A stretch of 64,000 nt of DNA. Origin: Notospermus geniculatus (lineage: Eukaryota; Nemertea; Pilidiophora; Heteronemertea; Lineidae). This document shows, piece by piece, positions 32,787 through 44,373 of this stretch. The notes beneath the pieces were generated by a model, which was not told where the DNA came from, ran no database searches, and worked only from the letters and a program-made list of their open reading frames with translations. The position numbers and the translations under genes were made by a program. Location: contig NMRB01000017.1 of assembly GCA_002633025.1 (NCBI GenBank), positions 96,919 to 160,918 on the forward strand, written 5' to 3'. How positions within the stretch are numbered: position 1 is the stretch's first letter; every line of letters starts with the position of its first letter.

Positions 32787-33535
32787 TCAGTTTCGATCTA
32801 CACTTTCAAAAGAGTACAACAGAAGCTTACGCACACAATTATCCACTTCATGAGCATCTATCCCCACAAAAAGGTTCGCCCTTTGGGCCTCCTTCACACC
32901 AAGTATCCCAGAGTTCTGAGGATGTACACAATGTAGATTGGTAGCAAATAACCACCAGCTGAACCACTGAGTATAAGTACAGATTGTGCAGATTTTTGAA
33001 GTGTTTACAATGCATTCCGTGTATTTTGCTGCTGTTTTGGCGACGACCTTCCTTCGACCTGGGTTGTCTGACAAATTTGATTCATCATGATTAAAAATGA
33101 TATTTGGTGGAACATCATAAATGGGTTCACCTAGGTTTTCAAAGTACTGTTCCAAGTCTTTCTGGTGCCACTGTGGCTCGGGGTCATTTCATGTTGTTTG
33201 AGAACTGCTAGTCAGTTTCTTGTTGTGCTGCATGAAAGACTGACAAAAGTCAAGTCCTGGATAGTTTTCCTTTTATACTAACTGAACATTTTCTGCCATT
33301 TTTGTCTAGATATGACTTCACCATTAATCGAAAGTCTGTCGTGTCGAATGGGAAGCCCCAATTCTGGAGTGTGATAAGGGCAGTACTGAACAAAAATCCT
33401 CTTCAGCCTCTGAGACTATCCTTGGACGGCCAGGCTTCGTCATGTGTTGTTTCTTCCATTTGTGTTCAAGTGTTTTCCGTGGAATTTTGAAGGTTTCCAC
33501 TGCCCTTTTCAAGCTCAACGTTTACTTTGGGCGGC
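32787..33535 (-). pseudogene. Tigger/pogo-type transposase remnant
   Basis: Minus strand. Near 33530 an ATG opens MPPKVNV, and after a shift LKRAVETFKIPRKTLEHKWK follows, the psq-type helix-turn-helix. Then come NIIFNHDESNLSDNPGRRKV (first catalytic aspartate block) and, in another frame, SSELWDTWCEGGPKGE, equivalent to the HLWNQWVHGGPKG block in the intact transposase at 47-48.9 kb. The second and third catalytic aspartate regions are missing. It belongs to the same superfamily as, but is clearly a different lineage from, the intact copy. Confidence 0.75.
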
Positions 33536-33689
33536 ATTGTGTGGCATTCTGAAGCTGGTTTCAGAATAATTGCGGTATGGGCGACTCCCAACTTCTAACT
33601 TGTAGTTTCGTACCATTTTCGTACAGTTTCACCTGAATGTAAAATACGTTGATGTAAAAGGTCAGAGTCGAGCAATATGAATATCGTTT

Positions 33690-33830
33690 AAACCATTTAA
33701 TTTACTGGGGCTATTGATCTGAATCTTGGTACATATTTACCCCTAGGTCAGATGACCTATGACATCATGTTTTGGTCTGATTCGATTCTTGGCATGTCCA
33801 CCAGGTCGCCAAAACACAAAAAGTGCAATA
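33690..33830 (+). repeat. Interspersed repeat R, copy 2 (left part)
   Basis: Reads CTATTGATCTGAATCTTGG, TAGGTCAGATGACCTA, GTCTGATTCGATTCTTGG and CACCAGGTCGCC, then GTGCAATA, where the transposon 33831-36206 begins. Its right part resumes at 36207, so this repeat was split by the insertion. Confidence 0.7.
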
Positions 33831-36206
33831 GGGTCATTCCATGCCAAATCAACCAAGAATCAGATGACATCTCTCAGAATTTTGTGAAACTTTGTGGACA
33901 GGTTGGGATTCATGAGTAGTACTCCAGATCTCAGCTAGTTTTGTTCATGGCCTCATAATGAGTGAGATTTTCGTTAACGAAATTTGGGTTAATCACCCCA
34001 CCCTCGCAACTTTGAACACCTGCTACCGAGTTGCATTTGGTGCCATCTTAAAGCTGTTATGCCATACAAATTCATCTGGTAAGGTGTTTCTGCAGGACGT
34101 CTCGAAAAAAGGTTACGCCAAGTTATTAACTTCAAGCACTGTATAAAAAAACGTATTGTTCAATTTTTTTCTGTTTCTGGTAATGAGTAGCTTATAATGC
34201 CAACAAGCTTCCCTGATGCTGATAGTGATAGATGTGAATCTTTACCACAAGCGAGCACAAGCAGTATCGAAGATACTTGTGATGATGGAGGATTGCCCAG
34301 ACCTTCATGTTCTGGTGATCTGGCCTTCTGTTCGAGTGAGACGAATGCTGGGCAAGAGATGGTCATGCACTCTGCTCAAAGAAAAATTCGAATCGGCAGA
34401 GAAAAAAGTTAAAAAGTGCAGGTACTGACAGTTCTCCCAAGGAGCTGGACTAATTTAGAAAATCAGTGGGAAAATTCAATGCTTCCAATAGGAAAGGGGG
34501 ATACTTTCCATGCCCAACCCTAAGATGGGGGAAGTCCACACAAAAGAAGTTGAAGAAGCTGTTCGCGAATTCTATTTGTCCGAAACTGTCAGCAGAGAAA
34601 TGCCAGGAATGAAGGACTTCGTTTCTGTCAATACGGATGGAACAAAGCAGCATGTACAAAAACATTTAGTGCTCTGTAATCTGAAGGAAGTTTACAATCT
34701 TTCTAAAGAAAATCATCCACACAGTAAGATCGCATTTTCAAAATTTGCTGAACTCCGCCCAAGGCAGTGTGTTTTGTCAGGATCTAGAACTGATGTTCAC
34801 TGGGGCAAACTTGGATTCTATCACGAATGGAGAGTTCACGCATTTTCGTCACTGTCCTGCAGCCATTCAGTGCAATCCGCCACGCGTTGAGTGTTTTCTT
34901 GACTGTTTCGAGTTTCCTGGAACTGACTTGCCTCCGTGAAAAACTCGAAAGTTACATCCAGGACAACATGATTGATAAGGTCCAGTACAACAATGGGTTT
35001 CAACAGATCGTTCAAATCGTGACAACAAAGTTCAGGCCGTGTCAGACTTGGACTCTTTCGAAAACTATCTTCAGAAATTGTTGTTCCATGATTGTATAGC
35101 CAAACAGCAAGCCAGCTACCTTTGGGATGTTAAGAATTCCCTTAAACCTGGGGAGTTCATGGTTATTACAGACGTTGCAGAGAACTACAGTTTCATTGTT
35201 CAGGATGCTTCTCAGTCTTTTCACTGGAAAAATCGACAGGCGACAATATATCCCGAGTGAGTGAGAATGGTAGTGAAGAGATGATGCCAGAACACACGAA
35301 CTTGGTCATCATATTATCAGAAGGTAACATTCATAATACTGTAACTGTAGCAGTGCATCTGTTCCAAAAGCTCCTTATTCAGTACCTAACCAATAACCTG
35401 GGACAAAAGCCAAGAAAGGTTATTACTTCTCTGATGGGTGTGCAGACGAGTACAAGAACAAGAAGAATTTCGTTGACATAGGTGTTCCAGCTGAATGGCT
35501 CTTTTTTGCAACTTCGCACGGAAATTGGGCGTCAGATGGTATTGGAGGGACGATCAAGCATTTGGCAGCGAGGGCACGCCTGCAACGACCATATGAAAAT
35601 CAGATCACCACACCACGACAACTTTTTGAGTTTGCAGACATTCACATTGAGAATATGAATTTTGCGTTTGTGACAGGTGAAAAGTATGAGCAAGAGGCAA
35701 AACTGTCGAAAGGCTGATGGGAGTCCTGCCCATGACTGTGTTATATATTTTTGCTCATTACTCTAAAACTGTCAGCGTGCCCACTACCAAATTCACAGTG
35801 GAGCTTGTTATCAGCTACTCATCACCAAAAATCGTTTTACCTGGAATAAGCTTATTCCACCTTTATGCATACGGCCCTTGAAGTTTATGATTTGGCGTAA
35901 CTGTTTTGGGGAGTCCTGTATAGAAACCTCACAGGAGGAATGTAGGCCATATACGTAATAGCTTTAAAATGACACCAACACCAACTCTGTAGCTGCTATG
36001 GTTCAAAAGATATACGATATGTTCGAAGTTGCGAGAGTGGGCTAATTAGCCAAAATACCATTAACGAATATCTCACTAATTAAGAGGCCATGGACAAAAA
36101 TATCTGAGATCTGGGATTTACTCATGAATCCCAACCTGTCCACAAAGTTTCACAAAATTCTGAGGGATGTCATCTGATTCTTGGTTAATTTTGTATGGAA
36201 TGGCGC
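33831..36206. mobile_element. DNA transposon with ~310-bp inverted ends, 2.38 kb
   Basis: The left end 33831-34142 and right end about 35870-36206 are reverse complements. The outer 90 bp are nearly identical (shared ACCAAGAATCAGATGACATC and TTTGTGGACAGGTTGGGATT); the inner parts have diverged. AATA flanks both sides (33827-33830 and 36207-36210). Deleting the element plus one AATA restores GTGCAATA-ACTCCTGAACTAA, which matches the undisturbed repeat R copy at about 36755-36775 (GTGCACTGACTCCTAAACTA), a direct empty-site argument. A decayed transposase lies inside. Confidence 0.85.
34197..35717 (+). pseudogene. Transposase of the 33.8-36.2 kb element, decayed
   Basis: Plus strand, in several frames. 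An N-terminal Ser/Asp-rich segment (MPTSFPDADSDRC) comes first, then VREFYLSETVSREMPGMKDF and IAFSKFAELRPRQCVL. Next is PGEFMVITDVAENYSFIVQD with a candidate first acidic residue, then SFHWKNRQATIYP. Then YYFSDGCADEYKNKKNF with a second aspartate, and FFATSHGNWASDGIGGTIKH leading to LAARARLQRPY. The HGxxxxDGxGGTxK box is characteristic of a transposon protein family common in cnidarians, fish and echinoderms. I do not assign a named superfamily. At least four frame changes between blocks show it is dead. Confidence 0.7.
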
Positions 36207-36224
36207 AATAACTCCTGAACTAAT

Positions 36225-36377
36225 AGTGAGTTTAAGAAACCATACGTTAACGCTAACGCTAACGTTATTGACATCATTTTGACGTCACATCGAATGAATC
36301 TGTTGTATTTCTTCAGGGAGTGACGTCATTTTGACGTAATTAGCGTTAGCGTTAACGTATGGTTTCTTAAACTCACT
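36225..36377. mobile_element. 153-bp palindromic MITE, family 3
   Basis: The left arm AGTGAGTTTAAGAAACCATA with GTTAACGCTAACG is perfectly mirrored at the right end. TGACGTCA-type words lie in the centre. AAT flanks both sides (36222-36224 and 36378-36380). The related repeat R copy near 36770 reads CTAATGACT without the insert, confirming a clean insertion with a 3-bp duplication. Confidence 0.85.
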
Positions 36378-36492
36378 AATGACTGTATCCTTGCGAAATT
36401 TTTATCACACGTGTACCTAATGCGAACACAAAAAAAAATTTAACGGGTTTTCGATTTGATCTACTTTTTAAGGTCAGAGAGGTCAAAGATCA

Positions 36493-36600
36493 GGGGCCTG
36501 TTTCATGAAGTGACTTCAGGCTAATGGTACCTTTAACCAAAAGGAAAATGCATTGAATTAATGGTACCATTAGCTTAAAGTCGCTTTATGAAACTGGCCC
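36493..36600. mobile_element. MITE, family 2 copy B
   Basis: The left arm GGGCCTGTTTCATGAAGTGA is complementary to the right arm TCGCTTTATGAAACTGGCCC; ATGGTACC words are internal. Same family as 19796-19896. Confidence 0.7.
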
Positions 36601-36611
36601 AAGGATTTTGC

Positions 36612-36790
36612 TTTTTGGTGGCACGTTTCGTAACCACTGGGCCGATTGGCCTGAAAGTTGGTACGGTACATGTATACTTCTATGTCAGATGACCTACGGC
36701 ACCACGTTTCGGTCCGGTTTGGTTCTTGGCTGACCACCAGGTGGCAAAAACCGAAAAGACAACAAGTGCACTGACTCCTAAACTAATGAC
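36612..36790 (+). repeat. Interspersed repeat R, copy 3
   Basis: Uninterrupted copy: GGCACGTTTCGTAACCACTG, then TCAGATGACCTACGGCACCA, then ACCACCAGGTGGC, then GTGCACTGACTCCTAAACTA and AATGACT. It supplies the empty-site comparison for the two insertions at 33831 and 36225. Confidence 0.7.
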
Positions 36791-36887
36791 TAGATCGTTC
36801 TCCAATTTTTACTACAGGTGGATCTAATGAGGATACATGGCATAAGTAACGGTCTGTGATTTGACCTACTTATCAAGGTTATAGAGG

Positions 36888-37973
36888 TCAAAAGTTGAAA
36901 GTTGGTTTTCCATTGATATCCTTTGTCATTAGAGGAGCCCACTGTCCATCAAAACTGACACAGGGAACTGTAATGTTCCTGGCATTGCATGCATCCAATA
37001 CCCTCTCAAGCATATTCCTCAAAAAAGCTGCAGACAGGCTGTATCCCTTTAGCCCTAGAGTGGGGCACGTCTTCATGCCAGCTTCTGTGAATGTCTGACA
37101 GCATGAACACCATCACTTTGACACCCTTTAAAAGGCACATTTGGTAGCACTCTTTCAGGACACGTTTGACATGTTTGACATCAGAGAGGACCACTAGCTT
37201 GAAATCATTCGACTGTGCCTCAACTAGACAGTTCATTTTGGCTGTTCCATGCAAACAAATATGGACTCCTATCACTGGCAAGATTGAATTGGCAGACAAC
37301 TGAGCAAACAACTGAAGTACCTCAGCAAGGAACTTGGCTTTGTCCTTTGTAAAGTGTTTCACTTCTTCCCTGAGGTTTTTAACAGTACCTGAGATGGAAG
37401 TTGGGCCTCGAGGACAATCAGCCAGATATATTGACTTCAAGCTGCATATCATCCCACAATTCTGAATCGAATTGAATCTCATTGATGGTTGTCTGGCCTG
37501 AGTATGAGACATACACAAGTTTCTCCAAGTTCAGAGCTTCCATCTCGTCAAAGACACATGGTGATAAGTCGGAAGGCTGTAATGTACTGGTGGTTTGAAT
37601 GCATTCGGATAGGGGCATTTCACTTCAACCACTAGGCCTACCATTGGCTTCCCCACTTCCAGGTTTGTCGAGCTGAAGAGTCGAAGGCTTCCATCTGGAG
37701 AAACAGCTATAAATGGCTTATCTCCAAGTTTCAAGGGATACATTCTCTCCTCACTGTAGGCATACCATGCATACCATACATTTGCAGACACTGTGTAGCC
37801 AAGGTGATTATAGCATTCATCTCATTTTCCGTATCTTCCGTACCTTCTGGCTTGTTGCCTTTGTTTTTCTCAAAATCACTCGGGCTCCAACACGCTAGCC
37901 CTAGGCTATCATCCTTTCTTAATAGTGCCTGCTGCTGTGACATGACTGCGTCAAATTCCACACACCAATCCAA
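36888..37973 (-). pseudogene. YqaJ-type exonuclease-like protein remnant
   Basis: Minus strand, with frames changing several times. Blocks in order: DKPFIAVSPDGSLRL with GLVVEVKCPYPNAF (the SPDG...EVKCP motif is the D...ExK catalytic core of the YqaJ/lambda-exonuclease-like family); EALNLEKLVYVSYSGQTT with FDSELWDDMQLEV (the domain's C-terminal part); then LREEVKHFTKDKAKFLAEVL; and last KGYSLSAAFLRNMLERVLDA with CVSFDGQWAPLMTKD. YqaJ-fused proteins of this kind form large families in echinoderms and molluscs and may be mobile. Four or more frameshifts indicate a pseudogene. The opening part is missing. Confidence 0.6.
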
Positions 37974-37979
37974 AGAGTC

Positions 37980-39605
37980 AACACCGCATGGTGGTGGGCC
38001 TTCTTTTATCTTCTAACATGTCTAATTCGTCTTCGACAGCAGTCAGTGCATCAATTTTGTACAGCATGGCTATAGCCCGATGTGCAGCATCTCAGTGCAT
38101 GCAATGCACAATGCCAATGCATCCTAGCCGCAGGAGGCATCTTTCCAAGGAAGTCAATTTCCCGACTTCTTACCTCTTTCTGGATTTCAGATTTTCGTAG
38201 ATTTGCAAAAGGGTTGATATTGCCCCTTTCGTAGCGCTGCCATAGGCGTCCACTGAGAAATATAAATTGGCGTTCTGTCAGTGATCATGGCATTGTACGA
38301 TAACAAGCCTGAAGATCGTTCTAATCCTTAGCTGTTACACCGCACAGCGCTCTCAGATGCTTTTGGCCACATTCCAAATCACGGACAGGCTCGTTGCCGG
38401 ATAAGAAGTGAAGTTGGTCCTTAAAAAACGCTAATTCGTCTTCTGAAAAAATGAGTTGATCCAGTTCACAGAGATCCTACCTTCTTGTCTCGCAATACAG
38501 TAACTGGTCTTCATCACTTGCAGCAGATCTTCCTAGTATCTGGAGTGATGGTCTTTCTACAAACTCCTGTACAGAGAACCCTCCGGATGTTTCTGCTTGT
38601 ATTCTGTATCGTCCAGATAGTTGGCTTTGTCGTATACTCAGGAGAACATCATGAGGTATTGCGAATGATTCAGGATGGCACTGTCATCATGCCAAAATTT
38701 CACGTGGCGAATTCTATCGATATAGCCTTCAGATTATCCCGATCGATTTAGTCATCATTGGACACTCTTTTAGTAGTGCAGATAGTAACAATTGTTCATT
38801 TCTTGAAACCAGCACCAAAATTGGCACACATACTCTTTGGGGATTGCTCTTTTGATAAGACCCGTTAGCCACCTAAAAATTCAAGATGGCTGCCATTTTT
38901 CAATTGCCTACATGTAGGAAGCAGGCCTATACTTGTTTCTCACGTATTGTCTTGCTGCCTAGATGAGAATACTAGTACGTACAGTGCTTCTAAACCTCAC
39001 ATCTGCAGATGCACAGTGTCGTGCAGGTCAGACCAAGCCAGTAGCATCTACATCGACCGCAGCATTCTGTCTTGCATCCACACTTGGTCAACTGCTGGCA
39101 ACTCTCTGCAGTGGGTGGGAGCTCTGTCCAAACGATCTGACACAGATCTCATTTCTTGGTCCAGCCCCAGTTGGCAGCATTTCTGGTTAACGTACTCTTG
39201 ACTGACTCCAGATGCAGCTCGCCTGGTAGGCAGCACGCGTCACATACTGCCTCAGTGCTGCTCATTGCATTGGAGAACAGCCATAGCATGGGTCATGCCA
39301 TCACAAAACAAGAGAAGAGAGAACTTTAAAAATTGCAGTTATTCAAATAACAATTTATTTGGAGGGAATAGAAAAAAGCGACAAGATGCACACAATTAAT
39401 TCTGCTCAAAAAGGAACTCATAGCTGAAATCTCTCAGCAGCAATAGTCAATATCAATTCAGAGATAAAGTGCTAGGAATATCATTCTGGTACTAAGCTAC
39501 ACTTCCAAAAAGTCCATCATAATTTTTTTTGACCCTTCAGGTACCTGGCTAACCAAAAATCGATGTTGGATAAGGTCACCTTTTTGGTAGTCAAACTCTA
39601 AAATC
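37980..39605. other. No gene recognised
   Basis: A plus-strand frame at 38485-38751 is hydrophobic in its first half but has no family match I can name. The remainder is short frames and unique-looking sequence. Confidence 0.35.
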
Positions 39606-39608
39606 CCA

Positions 39609-40898
39609 GGGCCGACCGCATCGAAACCCAGATAGCGGTACAGATAGCCTATCGGTGCCTTATCGCCATCAGTATCGGTAAATGACCGCACAGAATGTGC
39701 GATAGAAAAATAGCGATAGACCACCGATAGCGATGGCCGCATAGAAACTCCGATAGCTTATCGGCCTGCCGCCGTTAAGGCCCCGATAGGCGATTTCGCT
39801 AAAGGTGCTCAGACCACCTTTACCGCGCCGATAGAGACAGGACGGAACAAAATGTGGCGGGGGGAAGCAGATAATTTCTTTGTGGAAGATGATCCTGATG
39901 AAGCAATTAGGTCTAGTAGGTACAGACGACAACTTATTCGTCACAACCTATTCGAAGATGTCCTAGATCACGAATGTTTTGATAACTGTTTGCATGTCAT
40001 CGGTTTCCTAAAGCAGTATTCACCCAGTTGCTTGATACTCTAGAACCAGTGCTGACGACGTCATACACAAACCTTCACGCTTGGAAATGAATTGACTGAG
40101 AACGGCAGTTTTGCGTAAGGGACGCTGCTAATAGGGAGATTCCGCAACGTCTCCGAATTATGAAATACGAATATGCTTCGACCATGACGTCATCACTTTG
40201 ATGTATGACGTTGCGTCTCTTTCGTGACCACGTGCAAATTCGTTGCGTCTTATATGACGAGGATGGCCGAAAATCTTCGTAATGAGGTAGTTTACGAATT
40301 ACGAATTGCATAATTTTCATTTACCAGAAATATGTTTTGGGGCTTTTCTGAGCACACAGGTGACAACTGGATATACCTGTCACACTTTAGCGCTGGAATA
40401 AATGCTTGAAATATCTCTGTAAGGTAATGACGTCGTGTTAAAGAGATGTTGTCACATCGTTCACAAGGCCGAAAGTCGGATCATCATGGATTGAGACGAA
40501 AAAACCGCGTCATGACGTCATCAATGTCCTGAAATCATTTCGTGACTCGTAATTCGTGACGATGCGAATTTTCGCAGTCCCCGAAACGCCAATGCCAATG
40601 CCAATCACATTGTTCGGTTTCTCGAACCCACATTCATTCGTCAGAAACATGCATTGTGAACAAAGAAAGCACGCGGTATCGCCACTCGGTTATAAATAGA
40701 TTTCCTGGCTTTCGGTTGATTATAAGCGAACCTCGCACCCGGCACTTCGTATTTCCTATCTGCAGATAGCCTATTGTCAACTCTCTTTAACGGCGCGTTC
40801 TGTGCGGTGATAGGGTCCTTGGTTTTAGCGGGTTGTCGTTAGTACGCCGATAGCACTATCTCCGCGTCTCACTATCTGGGTTTCGATGCGGTCGGCCC
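39609..40898. mobile_element. Inverted-repeat element with CGATAG-rich subterminal arrays
   Basis: GGGCCGACCGCATCGAAACC with AGATAG at 39609-39637 is mirrored at 40870-40898. Inside, CGATAG/CTATCG words are repeated a dozen or so times, mostly within 250 bp of the left tip and a few near the right tip. CAG occurs outside both ends, possibly a 3-bp target duplication. A short frame at 39852-40043 (SSRYRRQLIRHNLFEDVLDH) might be a transposase scrap, but this is weak. About 1.29 kb in total, non-autonomous. Confidence 0.7.
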
Positions 40899-41982
40899 AG
40901 GTCTGGCTCATGCACTAAAAGCCGTCGTTTCCAAAGTTCATTTGTATAAGTTTGTTAAAAAAGGGCTCCGGTTGGATCGAGATATACTCATGCTCGTCTC
41001 CTCGAATCCTCTCTCTCCGGCCAATAAACTAGTTGTGTCCCCTTTTCCTCCCCACATTTTGCAAACCATTCCGCGTTCGTTTTCGCCCCTGGATTCTTTC
41101 ATGCGGATTGCAGAAAGCAAACGTTGCCCTTCGTCTGAAGCGATGATGCCATAGCCTTTCCACTGTTTCTGATGTTGTTGCATTCCCGCTGTAGAGTAAG
41201 TCTCGAATTTCACATTCATTCCTCCATTCATATGACGAAAGTGCTCCACCACCGATTCAACGACTTTCGTAAAGACAACTGATTTCCCCCGCTTGGATTA
41301 CAAACATTGAAGACGAATGTATTAAGCGACATCTGGTCCTGGTCCGTTATGGAAACTGAGGACTTTGGTCCTGTGAATGTGCCCGTTTAACTTATCAGTT
41401 CTGGTACAGCGATGTTGAGGTTACAGTTGGTGGCCATCTCATATACCTTCAACCAATCGTAGTTTTGTTCGATGGGCATCTGATGCCAAGGAATTTTCAC
41501 CTTGTACGCTGTTCGTTATACCCATTCAATGTCAGCCGTCTTCATCTTCCGATTCAGTGCCACCTGTAAAAAGAAATGACTGTATAAATATAGCTGAGGT
41601 TGAACAGCTGCTGGATCATTTGCAGCAACTTCAGCTCACTGCCCTGAAAAAGCTAAGGGTATGTGGGCAACACACAGAAATCTGTAAATCTAGCTGTCTC
41701 CCGCAAAAAATTGACCTTCTTAGCTTAAGCTTCGCGGGGAACTGATGTTTTTTCCTGGGTCTGTTTTTCCTATAGGTCTCTGCTAGGCTCTTGCGATGGA
41801 GCTCCTGTGATGATCACGATGCTGATCCATGGTGAACTATATGATGAACAATTAGGCTTTAATAACCTCGATGAAGAGTGTCGGTGAGCCAGATCAGCAC
41901 TGTCCAATGCTGACGAACGATGTCGATGTCAGTGTAGACGATCAAAATACTAGGAAACTTGGTGATCCACTCTCGATGTGAC

Positions 41983-42570
41983 CTAGATATTGCAGTTGTT
42001 CTCCAACGATGGTCGGCACAACAATCCAACCACAAGAGGCAATAGTAAGACTAATTCTGCATCGCCATTGAAACGAACAATAATGTTCTTAGCCTGGGGT
42101 GTCCCCCCCGGTAACCTGTGGGCCGCCGTGAAGACCATCTTTTCAACTCTTTGGCTGGGGATGCTCAGCTTTTCCGTCATAAAGGCTCTGGCAACACTCT
42201 CAGTCTTGCTGGCATCCTCCTTCTTTGGTCCTGGTATTCCCTTGAACACCAGGTTCCACTTTCGTCCCCACATATCGAGTTTGGTGACGTTATCCTCGAA
42301 CTTTTTGAGGTAAATTAATATGCTTCTCAAACTCACTCGTTTTATTCTCAAAATATTTTTTCATAAGGCCACAGTTTTTAACTGTCGTTTCGTTGGAGGT
42401 ATCTAAATCCGAGACACGTTTTCGTATTCCCTCCACCTCAGCAGCAATAGACACACTGCTGGAGTTTAGATCATAATGGAGCTTAGCAAAACACTTACTC
42501 TTGTCGCTGATGTCGTTGCACTGATATATGGCTTCTCGATCTTCGAGGTTCCTAGCATTCTCGGATTAAA
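41983..42570 (-). pseudogene. LINE ORF1-type protein remnant (coiled coil + RRM-like)
   Basis: Minus strand. An upstream frame encodes a heptad-rich stretch (SVSIAAEVEGIRKRVSDLDT, ENKTSEFEKHINL). After a one-base shift near 42302 it continues FEDNVTKLDMWGRKWNLVFK, then GIPGP, later VFTAAHRLPG and AKNIIVRFNGDAE. RKxNLVxxGIP...AHRxG...IIVRF is the RRM-like core of L1-type ORF1 proteins, which bind RNA. The frame is lost at both ends, and the 5' side is interrupted by the dispersed repeat at 42.6 kb. Confidence 0.65.
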
Positions 42571-42612
42571 TATCATGTAATGTCCTTGGCATATTGACGG
42601 CGGTAAAGGACA

Positions 42613-42735
42613 AATAGACTATCCACAAAAAAGCGATTCTCTACTTAAAAGGCTACACAAAATGTTGTAAAAATGTTGTAATATAGTTGCTGATAACATT
42701 CATGACACTGTCCGCTGGATCGGAAAAGCGAAAAT
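42613..42735 (+). repeat. ~125-bp dispersed repeat, copy 2
   Basis: Matches 25751-25875 in the same orientation, starting AATAGACTATCCACAAAAAA. Confidence 0.7.
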
Positions 42736-42739
42736 TTGA

Positions 42740-43990
42740 CTTGAATCGGCCTCTTCTCGCTGCACTCCTCCGCCCCTGGCCTGTGCCCCCACTAACCACA
42801 GCCCAGACATCACCACAACTTCCAAAACAGGCTCCACTCCCGTGGAGGCCTGAATCACACCGTTCGCACCCCAAGTTACTCCCCCTGCATCCTCCCTGCT
42901 TGTTGTCCATCCTTGAAGCAACTCCTTCGCCTCCATCTCATGGAAGCCCCCCTCCGCTCCACTCGCTCCTCCCCAGCAACCCTGCCACCTTCTGCATCAC
43001 TCCTTCCCACGCCTCCTCGTCAAAGAGTACTCTGCCAACGCGTACCACCCGTCCTGGTCCTCGTTGCCCCCATCTCGTCCCAGATAGCCCTCCTTGCTGC
43101 ACCCCGTACTCCCGGCAGCACGTCCCTCCTCGGGGGTGGGTTGATGGTCAACAATAAGCCAACCCCTGCTGTCCTGCATCAATCCTTCACCTGTCTCAAC
43201 TCAGCTATCATCTGCAGGATAGCAACTCCGCAACTCCCATCCTCTCCAATATGCCTCCATCTCCGCGTCCCCATCCAGGAGATGCTGGATATTGCTATTC
43301 CCAAGCCACAACACCCCCTTTTTCGCTCCCCTCCTTCTGCCCCCCGCCTCACTTCCCTCGCCCCCTCCATCATGCTCGGTACTCTGCGCCCCCCTCTGTG
43401 CCTCTCTAGCACCATCTGCTTCGCCACCGATCCCTCCCTCTCTCCCTTCCTTCTTCTTTTGTCTCCAGGACCTGCCTCTTCTCCCCTCCTCCTGTCAATA
43501 CCTCATCGCTGACACTCCCCCTTCCAGGTTGCCAGCTCCTTTCGGAGGTTTTCCATTTCCTTGCTCTCCAGCGCTTTTATAGTCCCCCACAACTGGCTTC
43601 CCTTGTCCCCCTCCAGACACTTAGCCCCCGCCTTGCTGCTGCCTGCGTTACTTGCCCCCACCAGAATTCTCCCCACTCTGCTCTCCACCGTCCCCAACTT
43701 CTTTGCAATCAGCCTTCTCTCTTATCTCTCCCTCCAACACTCCCACTTTCCGCTCCAGCTTGATCCCCCCCCNNNNNNNNNNNNNNNNNNNNNNNNNNNN
43801 NNNNNNNNNNNNNNNNNNNNNNNNNNNNNNNNNNNNNNNNNNNNNNNNNNNNNNNNNNNNNNNNNNNNNNNNNNNNNNNNNNNNNNNNNNNNNNNNNNNN
43901 NNNNNNGGAACTGCCCTTTGAACTGCCCCCCCCCCATCGCTCACCCTGCTTTCCCCCTTCCTCTCCAGCCCTCCACCCCTGAGGGCACGC
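42740..43990. other. Strand-biased pyrimidine-rich region with assembly gap
   Basis: The plus strand is strongly C/T-rich, so all six frames stay open for long distances and frame length is no evidence of coding. A minus-strand coiled-coil-like frame (ESKEMENLRKELATWKGE at about 43510-43570) lies upstream of the LINE ORF1 remnant and could be related. A run of 134 N (43773-43906) marks a gap, flanked on both sides by C runs. Confidence 0.5.
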
Positions 43991-44373
43991 CAAACACCAA
44001 ACACAATACCACCAATATACACTACACTACACTGCACACCCCGCCGTGCACTACCTAGGCTGAGGATGTGCAGCTCGATACGGGAGGCCTATGCACACAG
44101 CGTCGTACAATGCACCCCGGATGCACTCGGCTAACCAGCGGTCACTGACCAACTATATCCTGTTTTACTTTGATCCCGGATTTGGCAAGATATGTCCAAA
44201 ATTATATTCTTCAATCTGCTGATTATCAGAGTGGGTGTGGGAATGTCATTCTCATAGAGTTGGAACAAGTTTAGCACGTCGTCCACATGTCTCACTTCCC
44301 TTCCAGTCTTGCTTTGCGCTCCACCAGTGTTAACCCATCTTCATGGCCAAACAAGTGAACATCCCCACTGTCA

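Noticed and set aside
42687-43582. Long plus-strand frames up to 199 codons, proline/serine/leucine-rich
   Set aside because: They arise from a pyrimidine-biased strand; all frames are open, no domain is visible and overlapping frames look equally good.
43561-44058. Frames crossing the N run
   Set aside because: Their length depends on untranslated Ns.
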